DNA of 64,000 bases from Virgibacillus_P tibetensis (GCF_036026595.1 NZ_JARZFX010000009.1:69570-133569); one strand, 5' to 3'; positions 8,891 through 17,798 are shown, numbered from the stretch's first letter. Numbers and translations are program-made. Notes: a model not told the origin generated them from the sequence alone.

Positions 8891-10426
8891 TTATTTTGCC
8901 TCCCTTGATTCGGAATCTTCTTTTTGTTCACTTGATGTATTCCATTTGCCGAGTGATAACAGGACACCAATAATTAGTGCTGCTGCTGCAACAGCCCATC
9001 CGCCGAACATAATGAATGTATTGGAATATCCTTCATAATTTCCTGTATCAGTAGCAAATTCCCTTAATAAGTTTTGCTTGAATAAGCCGAACATCATGTA
9101 ACCTAAGACAACCGGTGTAATAATTCCTAAACTAATTGTCCACCATGATCCTAGTCTTATATCTGATACTTCATTTGCATGTGTCTGGAATTCCTTCAAC
9201 TTGCGCAAGAACCATGCAATCAGAATTACCTCCACTAAACCAAGGAATGCAACACCGAATTGATTAATAAAGTAGTCTGCGGCATCCAGGAAGAATAAAC
9301 CACCCTGTGTAGCAAACAGTAATGAAATTACTGCAGCAGTTCCGCCACCAAATAATACAGCTTTTGCTCTGGAAATCTTAAATTTATCAACCAAACCTGC
9401 AACATACGTTTCAGTAATTGACATTAATGATGTCAAACCTGCTAGAACTAATGATGCGAAGAATAAGAATCCGAATAGCCCATTAAGAGCTGGAAACTCA
9501 TTAATTATCGCTGGGAATACTACGAATGCTAGCCCTACACCACCTGCTACTACTTCATCTACAGCAACACCAGATTGCGCAGCCATAAACCCAAGGATAG
9601 AGAATACACCAATACCAGCTAATAGTTCAAAGCTTGAGTTACCAAAACCAACAATGAAAGCATTATTCGTTATATCTGTTTTCTTCGGTAAATAACTTGA
9701 ATACGTAATCATGATTGCAAATGCAATCGATAAACTGAAGAATATTTGCCCATAAGCAGCTATCCAAACATCTGGAGATAAGATCTTACTGAAATCTGGG
9801 GCAAAAAATGCTTCGAGACCTTGTAATGCTCCAGGTAATGTAAGTGCCCGAATAACAATAATAAGAAATATAACTAATAATGTCGGAATGAATATTCGGT
9901 TTGCAATTTCAATTCCTCTCTTAACACCTTTGACCAAAATCCCTAAAACAACTACCCATACGATAATTAATGGAATAAGTACGCCAGGAACCAAACTCCC
10001 TGTTTGACCAGGATCAACCGTTAAATTAAGATAATCATTAAACAAGAAGCCTTCGGTATCCGATCCCCAATTCAAATTGAATGAAAATAATGAATAGGAC
10101 ATTGCCCAGGCAATAATTACAGAGTAATAGGTCGAAATAACGAAGGCAACCAATACTGCCCACCAACCAATCCATTCTGTCTTCTTATGCATTCTCTTAA
10201 ATGTTAATGGAGCAGAACCTCGGTACTTATGACCCATTGTGAACTCCATAATTAAGATTGGTATACCAGCTGTTAATAATGCGAATAAATATGGAACAAA
10301 GAAAGCTCCCCCACCATTTTCAAACGCAACTGCCGGAAACCGCCAAATGTTACCTAACCCGACTGCAGAGCCAACTGCCGCCATGATAAAACCTGCTCTT
10401 GTCCCCCATTGCGAACGAGTTTCCAT
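8891..10426 (-). CDS. NSS-family sodium-dependent amino acid transporter (MetP-like)
   Basis: A 511-aa sodium:neurotransmitter-symporter family protein with about 12 hydrophobic segments. The hallmark first helix GFIMAAVGSAVGLGNIWRFPAVAFENGGGAFF contains the sodium and substrate-binding unwound region. Such bacterial NSS proteins import amino acids with sodium. The adjacent MetS-like gene suggests methionine or alanine as substrate, but that is inference. The start at 10426 has GAGGAGG eight bases upstream. Sodium coupling fits a saline habitat. Confidence 0.88.
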   Translation of the reverse strand: METRSQWGTRAGFIMAAVGSAVGLGNIWRFPAVAFENGGGAFFVPYLFALLTAGIPILIMEFTMGHKYRGSAPLTFKRMHKKTEWIGWWAVLVAFVISTYYSVIIAWAMSYSLFSFNLNWGSDTEGFLFNDYLNLTVDPGQTGSLVPGVLIPLIIVWVVVLGILVKGVKRGIEIANRIFIPTLLVIFLIIVIRALTLPGALQGLEAFFAPDFSKILSPDVWIAAYGQIFFSLSIAFAIMITYSSYLPKKTDITNNAFIVGFGNSSFELLAGIGVFSILGFMAAQSGVAVDEVVAGGVGLAFVVFPAIINEFPALNGLFGFLFFASLVLAGLTSLMSITETYVAGLVDKFKISRAKAVLFGGGTAAVISLLFATQGGLFFLDAADYFINQFGVAFLGLVEVILIAWFLRKLKEFQTHANEVSDIRLGSWWTISLGIITPVVLGYMMFGLFKQNLLREFATDTGNYEGYSNTFIMFGGWAVAAAALIIGVLLSLGKWNTSSEQKEDSESREAK

Positions 10427-10610
10427 AAATAGACCTCCTCTTTTTCTTATTTCCTATTACAATTAAAGGATGTCCAATTGTAATAGGGAATCTTTTTAAT
10501 GTTTACTTTTTTCTGATATTTATGTTTGTATTATAACCATACTTTTTTACTATGTCAAAGGTTTTCTAATTTTCAACATTATTATTCTATTCAGTTATTA
10601 TATCTCTAAA

Positions 10611-10648
10611 AAATACTCTGTCTCCAAAAGGTTGGAGGCAGAGTATTT
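10611..10648 (-). terminator. Terminator of the NhaC-family gene
   Basis: A 16-bp stem (10611-10626 with 10633-10648, one G-U pair) formed around TACTCTGCCTCCA is followed on the minus strand by TTTTTTAGAG. It lies just after the antiporter stop codon and could also act on the opposite strand. Confidence 0.8.
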
Positions 10649-10657
10649 CATTTTTCG

Positions 10658-12211
10658 CTATCTGTTACGCTTAGCCACTGCATAATTCAATATCAAACCA
10701 ATTATAACGACAAGTAGTAAAGTTACTAATAATGGTAACACTACCTGGTTGGTTATCCCTACCAGTAAATAACCAGCACTTGCGGCTATTGCTGCCAATA
10801 CAGCATATGGCAGCTGGGTGATAACATGGTCAATATGATTAGCGCCGGCACCGGTCGAGGACAGTATCGTTGTATCCGATATAGGTGTACAATGATCTCC
10901 AAATACCGCACCAGCCAAAACAGCTGCTAATGACGGAAGTAACATGCTTATATCAGTAACAACAGCAACTTCAGCTGCAATTGGCAGCATAATACCAAAC
11001 GTTCCCCAGGACGTCCCGGTTGCTACTGCCATTATCCCTGCGATCAAGAAGAACAGAAGGGGTAAGAATGCAGTACTGATGGACGCATCCTCTACAAGCT
11101 GAGCTAAGTATTCACCAGTTTCCAATGTACCGATAACTGATCCGATCATCCATGCCAGCAGTAAGATATAAATAGCAGGGAGCATGGTTTTAAGACCTTC
11201 ATAAAAAATTTTCCCTGCATTTGCTTTAGGTTTACTTTGCTGCAAGTGGAATACAAATGCAGTTAATACAGCAATTAATCCACCTAGAAAAAGAGAAAGA
11301 TTTACATCTGTATTAGCAAAGGTTGTTAGGATTGATACTTGCCCTTCAGCAGCAGTTGCTCCTGTTACAATCATAGACAAAACTGTACCTGCAATCAATA
11401 CACCAATAGGCACCAGTAAATGATATATCTTTCCACTTTTATGCGCAAGGAAAGCATCACTTAGATCGCCGGGAACTTTATCTTTATCCGGGCTGAGTAG
11501 TTGTCCAGTTTCTATTGCTCTATTTTCATGCTTGCGCATGGCTCCTATATCCAGTTTTAAATAGGCAACAAGGAAAACGAGTAAAAGAGCAGCAAATGCA
11601 TACAAATTGAGCGGAATCATTTTTATAAATGCTTCCAGTGGTTGTATAGTAGTTACTTCATTAGCTGCAAATAAGCCACCTAATATACCAATTATATATG
11701 CACCCCAGCTTGATATAGGCGAAATAACCGTCACGGGAGCTGAAGTTGAATCGATAAAATAAGCAAGTTTAGCACGCGATATTTTGTGACGATCTGTCAA
11801 TGGACGAGCAATTTGTCCCACTGCTAAGCTGTTAAAATAATCATCAATAAATATGATTAATCCAAGTACCGCAGTCATAACTTGTGCACCTGTACGAGTT
11901 TTAACACGTTTGATCATCCATTCGCCAAACGCTCTGCTTCCTCCTGATGCCTGTAGAAATGCTGTCATTATTCCTAATAACAAAAGAAAAGACAATAATA
12001 GAATGTTACCAGTGTTAAGTGATCCATCAGAAATAAATATTTCATAAAAAATTAGCCAGATTTCTTTCAAGGAATTAATAATTGCGAAATCGTGAATGAA
12101 TAGTACCCCAATAACAATACCTGCACCTAGTGATAATAAAACCTTTCTAGTTAAGAGTACAAGTATTAGCATAAGTAGTGCGGGGAATAGTGAAAATAAT
12201 GTGCCTTCCAT
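10658..12211 (-). CDS. NhaC-family Na+/H+ antiporter-like protein
   Basis: A 517-aa polytopic membrane protein of the NhaC ion-transporter family. The segments IIFIDDYFNSLAVGQIARPLTD and FIDSTSAPVTVISPISSWGAYIIG, and GTSWGTFGIMLPIA together with GDHCTPISDTTILSSTGAG, are diagnostic conserved loops. Family members exchange sodium for protons, or malate and lactate in some branches, so the exact substrate pair is uncertain. The ATG at 12211 has AGGAGGT upstream. With the NSS symporter next door it forms a sodium-transport pair that interrupts the lytH-yunB order. Confidence 0.82.
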   Translation of the reverse strand: MEGTLFSLFPALLMLILVLLTRKVLLSLGAGIVIGVLFIHDFAIINSLKEIWLIFYEIFISDGSLNTGNILLLSFLLLLGIMTAFLQASGGSRAFGEWMIKRVKTRTGAQVMTAVLGLIIFIDDYFNSLAVGQIARPLTDRHKISRAKLAYFIDSTSAPVTVISPISSWGAYIIGILGGLFAANEVTTIQPLEAFIKMIPLNLYAFAALLLVFLVAYLKLDIGAMRKHENRAIETGQLLSPDKDKVPGDLSDAFLAHKSGKIYHLLVPIGVLIAGTVLSMIVTGATAAEGQVSILTTFANTDVNLSLFLGGLIAVLTAFVFHLQQSKPKANAGKIFYEGLKTMLPAIYILLLAWMIGSVIGTLETGEYLAQLVEDASISTAFLPLLFFLIAGIMAVATGTSWGTFGIMLPIAAEVAVVTDISMLLPSLAAVLAGAVFGDHCTPISDTTILSSTGAGANHIDHVITQLPYAVLAAIAASAGYLLVGITNQVVLPLLVTLLLVVIIGLILNYAVAKRNR

Positions 12212-12321
12212 GATGTACCTCCTGATTTAAATAGATTATGCAAAGAGAAAGGCCATTGACATTGAAATGCTGGTGTACGGGTATACGTAATTAGCTTCAT
12301 AGTTCTAAAAAAAAGCATAAA

Positions 12322-12355
12322 AAAACAACGATAGAAAATAACCTACCATTGTTTT
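12322..12355 (-). terminator. Minus-strand terminator below a tiny ORF
   Basis: AAAACAATGGTAG pairs with CTATCGTTGTTTT (13 pairs, two of them G-U) and is followed by TTTTTTT on the minus strand. It lies just downstream of the 48-codon ORF at 12366-12512 and is the main support for a transcript there. Confidence 0.72.
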
Positions 12356-12365
12356 ACAATATACG

Positions 12366-12512
12366 TTATCCTCCATTTCGATCAGTAGTTCTCCATGCAC
12401 ATCGTGTTTGCATGACAGTATGCCTCTTATCCATAAGCATACCAGCGCTAATACGTTTGACCCGCATTATGCTTCGGCAAACAACCCTTTCACCAACAAT
12501 CACAGGTGTCAT
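12366..12512 (-). CDS. Possible tiny basic protein (48 aa)
   Basis: The frame encodes 48 residues starting MTPVIVGERVVCRSIMRVKR, strongly basic with two cysteines, and continues open upstream for 22 codons without a start codon. AGGAG lies almost directly before the ATG, which is closer than usual. The following terminator and the absence of a competing gene argue for transcription. I recognise no family. It may equally be the remnant of a longer gene that has lost its start, because the upstream residues (YQIGEVEEQTTVVVNRR) read like protein. Confidence 0.35.
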   Translation of the reverse strand: MTPVIVGERVVCRSIMRVKRISAGMLMDKRHTVMQTRCAWRTTDRNGG

Positions 12513-12606
12513 TCTCCTGTTGACTACTACTGTTGTTTGCTCCTCTACCTCACCGATCTGATAAGGTTTGTCATTATTTAATTATACCTCGTATTATATC
12601 AAGTAG

Positions 12607-13377
12607 TTAGTCATTATTCAAGTCTTCTCTCGGAATGGAAATTGATGGTCCGTCTCCACCAGGACTATAGAAATCAGGCACTTCTCCCATAATAATTCCG
12701 GAGTCGATAAACACTTTTGTACTTATTTCTGCAGTAGAGGTCGTAAATGGGACAACAATTTGGACATTTACTGTAACTGGTATAAAAATTTCAAATAATA
12801 CAGCGTTAACACCAAACTCCTGTATCTCATGCCTAATATCTGACTGAATGCTTCCAACGATTTCAAAATGAACTGGTATTTTGGGTCCTAAATTTGCCAA
12901 AATAGTACTGCCGGTAGCTTGCCCTATTGGTATTTCGACAACAGTAGGATCTTTATCTGCTAATTCATCAGCTGTATCGCCATACTCAATAGGATCCAGA
13001 TCAGGGTCATCCATATCCAGCGTCTCTCCTTTATTCATTCCATAGAGGAAATACTCAGCACGTTCTGTTGCTATGCGCAATGCACTATTTACAGCCGATG
13101 AATTCCAGCTCAATCGCGCAACATTGCCATTGTTATCAACGCTGACATCTACAAGCTCATCAAAACTCATGCTTTCTGTAGATTTTACGGCAGCATTAAT
13201 CGTTCTCGTTGCAAACTCGATCGTCTTCTCTTCTGCTATCGCCATGAGAGGTGGCTTAATTCCCCGGTCTACAATCCATATGCTCATAATTACCATTACT
13301 ATAAATAACACACTCGTTATCATTAGAATTAATGAAGTTGGAGGATTCGACTTTGGTTTAAATCTTTTTCTAAACAT
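12607..13377 (-). CDS. yunB: Sporulation protein YunB
   Basis: A 256-aa protein with one N-terminal membrane segment (about residues 15-38) and a large extracytoplasmic domain. It begins MFRKRFKPKSNPPTSL and matches the YunB family, including the IGQATGSTILANLGPKIP-type region. B. subtilis yunB is a sporulation gene lying next to lytH. The ATG at 13377 has a near-perfect AAGGAGG (13387-13393). An open frame extends upstream to 13470, but it runs through the terminator hairpin of the preceding gene. The ribosome site is buried in that hairpin. Confidence 0.87.
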   Translation of the reverse strand: MFRKRFKPKSNPPTSLILMITSVLFIVMVIMSIWIVDRGIKPPLMAIAEEKTIEFATRTINAAVKSTESMSFDELVDVSVDNNGNVARLSWNSSAVNSALRIATERAEYFLYGMNKGETLDMDDPDLDPIEYGDTADELADKDPTVVEIPIGQATGSTILANLGPKIPVHFEIVGSIQSDIRHEIQEFGVNAVLFEIFIPVTVNVQIVVPFTTSTAEISTKVFIDSGIIMGEVPDFYSPGGDGPSISIPREDLNND

Positions 13378-13384
13378 TATTAAA

Positions 13385-13423
13385 AACCTCCTTAAAACAA
13401 CGTATGCTTGTTTTAAGGAGGTT
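13385..13423 (-). terminator. Hairpin combining a terminator with the yunB ribosome-binding site
   Basis: A perfect 16-bp inverted repeat (arms 13385-13400 and 13408-13423, 7-nt loop) lies 15 nt after the HD-GYP gene. On the minus strand the 3' arm is TTGTTTTAAGGAGGTT, followed by TTTAATA and then the yunB ATG. It looks like an intrinsic terminator whose 3' arm is also the Shine-Dalgarno of yunB, so any read-through transcript would have its ribosome site paired. Confidence 0.8.
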
Positions 13424-13438
13424 AGAATTCTAAATTCA

Positions 13439-14524
13439 CTACGCTGTGAAGCACGCGGTGACAGTAACATTTAAGACGGTGCTTAAGTCTGCTTCATAAG
13501 GAGCTTCGATACGACATCCTTTTTCTTTCAGTATACGTATTACTGGCCGATCACAAAGAGCCTGATTCTGTCTCAATACTACACCTTCCCGGCCATCACT
13601 GAGCTCAACAGTTAAACCAACGGGATATACAGCTATACTTCTTTTAAAAGCTTCAATCATATCTTTATCAAATAAACGGACTGCACCTGCATATAGGACT
13701 TCCATTCCTTCATGGGGAAGCATAGCATCCCTGTATACCCGATTACTTGTAACGGCGTCGAACACATCGGCAATACCTATTAATTTAGCATAAATATGAA
13801 TATCTTCACCTTTAAGCCCCCGTGGGTAACCTGACCCATCCAACCTCTCATGATGCTGGTATGCGCAATGAGAAATAACGGTTGGGATGTCCAAGTGCTT
13901 ACGTAAGAAATCGTATCCTATTTGGGTGTGGCCCTTAATAATTTCGTATTCCTCATCTGTTAAATTATCAGGTTTTTGCAGAATTTCAGGGTCAATAAAA
14001 ATCTTGCCGATATCGTGAAGCATGGCACCTAATCCAACTTCCGTTAATTCCTTTGTTGATAAATTCAATTCAACACCTATTGCCAGGGCGTATATAGTTA
14101 CGTTTAATGAATGCTGAAATACGTAATTATCGTTTATAAATATATCCGTTAGCAATGATATTGACTTTTCGCTGTCTTGTATTTCTTCCATGATCCTTCG
14201 TACTACATCTGTAAGCCTCTTTTCCTTTTTATTTAAAATGTAAGACCTGCTATCTAACCCACCATTTTTAATTTCTATAAAAGTTTCTTTAATTGTCTCT
14301 GTGGCTTCCATTCTTAATTTATCCGGGATAACTGATTCAGCATGAATATCTGTTGTAGATTTATCTTCTATGTAAATATAAGTAATACCTTGATTTAATA
14401 GCCTGCCTAAAGTTCTCTCTGTCAGACTCATTCCCTTTTTGATTAACACAACACCATTTTCATTATATATTGTTTGTGCAAGAATCGTTCCAGCTTCTAT
14501 TGAATTCGTACTCACTAGTCTCAT
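13439..14524 (-). CDS. HD-GYP domain protein (probable c-di-GMP phosphodiesterase)
   Basis: A 361-aa cytoplasmic protein. The N-terminal part (about 1-110) has no recognised sensor. The HD-GYP domain (about 125-330) carries His138, the HD pair His170-Asp171 (LHDIGK), His199, the HHE motif (224-226) and DGSGYP at 229-234. Canonical HD-GYP proteins hydrolyse cyclic di-GMP, and the metal ligands and GYP are intact. The ATG at 14524 follows AGGAG. No GGDEF protein is in the window. A hairpin immediately follows and overlaps the yunB translation signal. Confidence 0.87.
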   Translation of the reverse strand: MRLVSTNSIEAGTILAQTIYNENGVVLIKKGMSLTERTLGRLLNQGITYIYIEDKSTTDIHAESVIPDKLRMEATETIKETFIEIKNGGLDSRSYILNKKEKRLTDVVRRIMEEIQDSEKSISLLTDIFINDNYVFQHSLNVTIYALAIGVELNLSTKELTEVGLGAMLHDIGKIFIDPEILQKPDNLTDEEYEIIKGHTQIGYDFLRKHLDIPTVISHCAYQHHERLDGSGYPRGLKGEDIHIYAKLIGIADVFDAVTSNRVYRDAMLPHEGMEVLYAGAVRLFDKDMIEAFKRSIAVYPVGLTVELSDGREGVVLRQNQALCDRPVIRILKEKGCRIEAPYEADLSTVLNVTVTACFTA

Positions 14525-14814
14525 GGTTTTCTCCTAACTACAACAAAATGCGACTTTGTTCGACATATACCTCAATTAAAATACTACCAAATCTTCCTAT
14601 AAAAAGCTATTTAATAAGCAGAAAAAATCAGACACTCATTTTTTAATAAACGCTCATGCCTTATAAAAAGTCCAGTTCGTATGTTTAAAGATTCCCATTT
14701 TTTGTATGTGATGTATCTTCTAATATAGTTCCAAGTCCTTTACCATGGTATTCGAGTGCCTATTCTGCAACTCACATTTTAGGTTACAATGTATATATTT
14801 TATTTACCATTTAA
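14525..14814. other. Non-coding gap before the HD-GYP gene
   Basis: This AT-rich stretch of 290 bp holds the promoter for the HD-GYP gene. I see no open frame with a ribosome-binding site, no riboswitch fold and no repeat shared with the rest of the window. Confidence 0.5.
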
Positions 14815-14843
14815 AAAATGCCTTCCTTATGGGAAGACATTTT
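14815..14843 (-). terminator. Terminator of yunC
   Basis: AAAATGTCTTCC pairs with GGAAGGCATTTT (one G-U) and is followed by TTAAAT on the minus strand directly after the yunC stop codon. Confidence 0.72.
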
Positions 14844-14845
14844 GT

Positions 14846-15148
14846 TTACGCTATTTTAAGTAATGCATCTTTTCCTATCATGCCTTCTTGCCAGCCATAT
14901 GCTCTGGACGCCTCCGTGATTTTTTCGAGTGGCGCATTTAATAAGTCATCTATTGTACGGACTCCAACAGCTCTTCCAGCAATTACTTTACGATCTGCTA
15001 GTTTTTCATTTAAAACATCTACATCTAATGCAGCACACATAATATAACCTACTTCGTTTGAGATCATTAATAAATTCGTTTTGGGAAGTTCTACACGAAT
15101 AGCTGTAAAATACAAACCATCTACTTCTAAAGGATTTACCGTTATCAT
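14846..15148 (-). CDS. yunC: YunC family protein (DUF1805)
   Basis: A 100-aa protein of the YunC/DUF1805 family (MITVNPLEVDGLYFTAIRVE start; NLLMISNEVGYIMCAALDVDVLN; KVIAGRAVGVRTIDDLL). The function is unknown. The ATG at 15148 has AAGGAGG eleven bases upstream. Its position after yunD and yunE in the same direction repeats the B. subtilis order, where these genes are neighbours without a proven shared pathway. Confidence 0.88.
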   Translation of the reverse strand: MITVNPLEVDGLYFTAIRVELPKTNLLMISNEVGYIMCAALDVDVLNEKLADRKVIAGRAVGVRTIDDLLNAPLEKITEASRAYGWQEGMIGKDALLKIA

Positions 15149-15236
15149 TTCTCGTATTTGCCTCCTTCATGCTGTACATTATATATGTATGCTAGAAGAA
15201 GGCTTAGTGTCACAACCTCATATGTTGAAGGATTGC

Positions 15237-16637
15237 TTAATCACCAGCGAAATTAGTGCGTAATGTTTCTGCTAAAAGATCCCGAAGAAATTCAGGTAAG
15301 AAATAACGTTTTACTTCAGACTTGGCTATCTCCGGCAGTAATCTGCCAAACGTGAATGTATCAGCTGTGGCAAGTGTGTACGTGCGCTCAACTTGTATTG
15401 GTGATCCATGCAATGTTACCTCCTGCACAAATTCTTCTCCACTATCGTGAAAGCTGGTTTTCACTTCCATACCTGAAAATATCATTCTCCCAAGTACTTC
15501 ACCCCGAAAGCCAAACCCTTTTAACTTAAGTTCCATGAATTCTTTCGTAAAAGATGCTCTGACCACTTCAAGCAATTCATCTCCCTTTAGTTCTACCACA
15601 CAGGGATTTATCGGATGAGGACATATCCGGTGTATATCTTTTAAGGTGACTTCCCCAGCTGGTAAATGGTCGAGTAAAAGACCTGAATTCAACATCGCAA
15701 TATCGGATTTCGTCCACTTTTTCAAGGTATTGGTGAGTTGTTGCATAACCTCCGTCTGTTTGAACCACCTCACCTCAATTGGATTATTAATAACAACAAC
15801 TCTTTTAGCAAGCAGCTGATCAGCTTTTTCCTGCATTTCATTTAATGTCTGTTCAGTATGCAAATCTTTTGCTAAGTGCGTAATCTCTTTAGTATAAGCT
15901 TCTTTTTTCACAAGTTTATTTAATATATGATCCCAAGTCAAAATAACTTCGCCAACAAAAGCGCAATGTTTGCCAGCAGCAGTGATAAGTGTATTATTTA
16001 TATATTCTCCAGTACGTAATAAGTGATGTGTATGCCCACCAATGATCACATCGATTGCTCCAAACCTTCTTGCTATTTCCTGATCTTCATTAATTCCAAG
16101 GTGAGATAGTAATATAATGATGTCCGTGGACTGCTGTAACTGCTCTACATATTTATCGAGCGCTTCATATTGTGGTGATATATGCCAGTCTAGCAGCTCA
16201 TAAAACGCATTGAATGGCGCAGTCAGCCCAATTATACCTATCTTAACTCCTTTAACTGATTGAATGGTCACAGTGGGTTTTAGCCAGTCAGGTTCCTTAT
16301 TATCCAAGCTATGCAAATTTGCACAAACAACTTGAAAATCAGCTTCATCGTATAAATGAAATAAGTCATCATGAGCTAGTGTAATCCCCTCATTATTTCC
16401 AATTGTAGCCAAATCATAACCAGCATGATTCATTAACTGGACATTTGCTTTGCCCATAAATGCTTCTGCAATTGGATGAACCCGGTCTATATGATCTCCA
16501 ATATCAACGATCCAACAGGACTCATGTGCAGCTGATTTTTGTGCTTTTACATCCTTTAAAAACCCCACAACTTTCGACCATTGTTCAAAATTACTATGTA
16601 AATCATTTGTATAAAATAAATTAATTTTTTCCTCCAT
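15237..16637 (-). CDS. yunD: YunD-like metallophosphoesterase / 5'-nucleotidase family protein
   Basis: A cytoplasmic protein of 466 aa with a calcineurin-like phosphoesterase domain followed by a 5'-nucleotidase C-terminal domain. Metal-binding motifs are FYTNDLHSNFE, VDIGDHID, TIGNNEG and the GGHTHHLL loop, in the usual order. It lacks the signal peptide of secreted 5'-nucleotidases, as B. subtilis YunD does. The second ATG at 16637 is spaced correctly from AAGGAG, which overlaps the yunE stop. The first ATG (16643) is too close to it. Confidence 0.86.
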   Translation of the reverse strand: MEEKINLFYTNDLHSNFEQWSKVVGFLKDVKAQKSAAHESCWIVDIGDHIDRVHPIAEAFMGKANVQLMNHAGYDLATIGNNEGITLAHDDLFHLYDEADFQVVCANLHSLDNKEPDWLKPTVTIQSVKGVKIGIIGLTAPFNAFYELLDWHISPQYEALDKYVEQLQQSTDIIILLSHLGINEDQEIARRFGAIDVIIGGHTHHLLRTGEYINNTLITAAGKHCAFVGEVILTWDHILNKLVKKEAYTKEITHLAKDLHTEQTLNEMQEKADQLLAKRVVVINNPIEVRWFKQTEVMQQLTNTLKKWTKSDIAMLNSGLLLDHLPAGEVTLKDIHRICPHPINPCVVELKGDELLEVVRASFTKEFMELKLKGFGFRGEVLGRMIFSGMEVKTSFHDSGEEFVQEVTLHGSPIQVERTYTLATADTFTFGRLLPEIAKSEVKRYFLPEFLRDLLAETLRTNFAGD

Positions 16638-16649
16638 CAACATTACTCC

Positions 16650-17471
16650 TTAAGATAACCCTTGTATAATCATTCGCATTCCAATAAAAACAAGCATAAT
16701 GCGTAAAATCCATTCCAATGTTTTCCCTGTCAGCCGTTGATTAACCATGGCACCCAATTTCCCACCAAACCATGCTCCTGGTATAAAAAAGAAAACATAC
16801 TCCCAGGCGATATGCCCTAATGCAATATGTGTACTGGCACCAATTATACTAACAAATAGTATCATGAACATTGAAGTTGCTGTAGCAATATGTGCCGGGA
16901 AACCGAATAATAATATCATCGCTGGAACCATAATAGAACCACCACCGATACCAAAAAGACCTGACAAAGTGCCAACAAATAAAGATAGTAAGAATGCCAG
17001 CCAAATAGAAACGGTGTAATGATAGGTTTTACCATCAACGTGAAAAGACCGCATTCTTTTGTTTATCCCACCCATTATTTCTATAGAAGGTGGCTTACGT
17101 TTTATAAAGAATAGCATGGAGATTACTATCGTCACCATCCCAAAGTAAAGTAAAAAGTCATCCGCATTTATAAATTGGTTTAACCATGAGCCAAACATGC
17201 TGCCAGGGATGCTTCCTGATAAAAACAATAAGCCAGTTTTATAATCCACTCGACCCGTTTTATAATATGCAATTGTAGATGACAATGCAGTAAAAATCAT
17301 TACAACTAAAGATATTCCTACAATTGTTTGTGGGGTTGCCCAGGCAAATGCTTCTGAAAACTGATATAAAAATAATAGGATAGGTACTAGAATTATCCCA
17401 CCACCTAAACCCATTAGAGCTCCAATAAAAGCTGTAAACAGCCCAATTAATATACAAATTATAAAAACCAA
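16650..17471 (-). CDS. yunE: TSUP (TauE/SafE) family membrane transporter
   Basis: A 273-aa membrane protein with about eight hydrophobic segments and the internal repeat of the TauE/SafE family: GALMGLGGGIILVPILL near the N-terminus and GTLSGLFGIGGGSIMVPAM in the second half. Family members move sulfite, sulfoacetate or other anions; the substrate here is unknown. The start is TTG at 17471 with GGTGGGG six bases ahead. It lies 12 bp upstream of yunD and probably shares its transcript. Confidence 0.84.
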   Translation of the reverse strand: MVFIICILIGLFTAFIGALMGLGGGIILVPILLFLYQFSEAFAWATPQTIVGISLVVMIFTALSSTIAYYKTGRVDYKTGLLFLSGSIPGSMFGSWLNQFINADDFLLYFGMVTIVISMLFFIKRKPPSIEIMGGINKRMRSFHVDGKTYHYTVSIWLAFLLSLFVGTLSGLFGIGGGSIMVPAMILLFGFPAHIATATSMFMILFVSIIGASTHIALGHIAWEYVFFFIPGAWFGGKLGAMVNQRLTGKTLEWILRIMLVFIGMRMIIQGLS

Positions 17472-17681
17472 TTTTACCCCACCATCTTTTTCTGATCTAT
17501 ACTTATATTATCATTGATTAAAGCCAATTCCCATTCTTGAACTTTAAAGGCCAAAGTGTGGGGGGCTATGGCCAACTATTGAATCTTAACTCGTTGTTTC
17601 TATAAAGTGCGACGTAGTGGAAAGTTCCCATTCGTGACTCTTTTTCTCTTTCTTAAGATGGTTGAGTGCTTGGATTCGCTT

Positions 17682-17798
17682 CGGCAGAATACTTCGCTTT
17701 CCATGGGCACGGTCTCAGCCTCCTCAGAAGCAAAGAGCGCGTATCCGGGGTCTTCAGACACGTGCTGTTCCCATAGGATAAGGAATGCTTCAGCGAAA
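17682..17798. repeat. Dispersed 117-bp extragenic repeat, copy 1
   Basis: This stretch is identical to 27018-27134 except for three single-base differences, and looser similarity extends about 40 bp further left. The minus frame is open in both copies, but all three differences change the amino acid, so there is no sign that a protein is preserved. It resembles the extragenic repeats common between genes of Bacillus relatives. Confidence 0.85.

Larger units (their letters stand above)
12212..12606. other. Gap between NhaC-type gene and yunB
   Basis: This 395-bp stretch holds the antiporter promoter, a minus-strand terminator and one possible tiny gene (listed separately). A plus-strand open frame across 12349-12561 runs antisense to that tiny ORF and has no ribosome-binding site. 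Confidence 0.5.

Noticed and set aside
12349..12561. 70-codon plus-strand frame
   Set aside because: It lacks a ribosome-binding site and is antisense to a minus-strand frame that has its own terminator; its Thr/Leu/Ile-rich sequence looks like a complement artefact.
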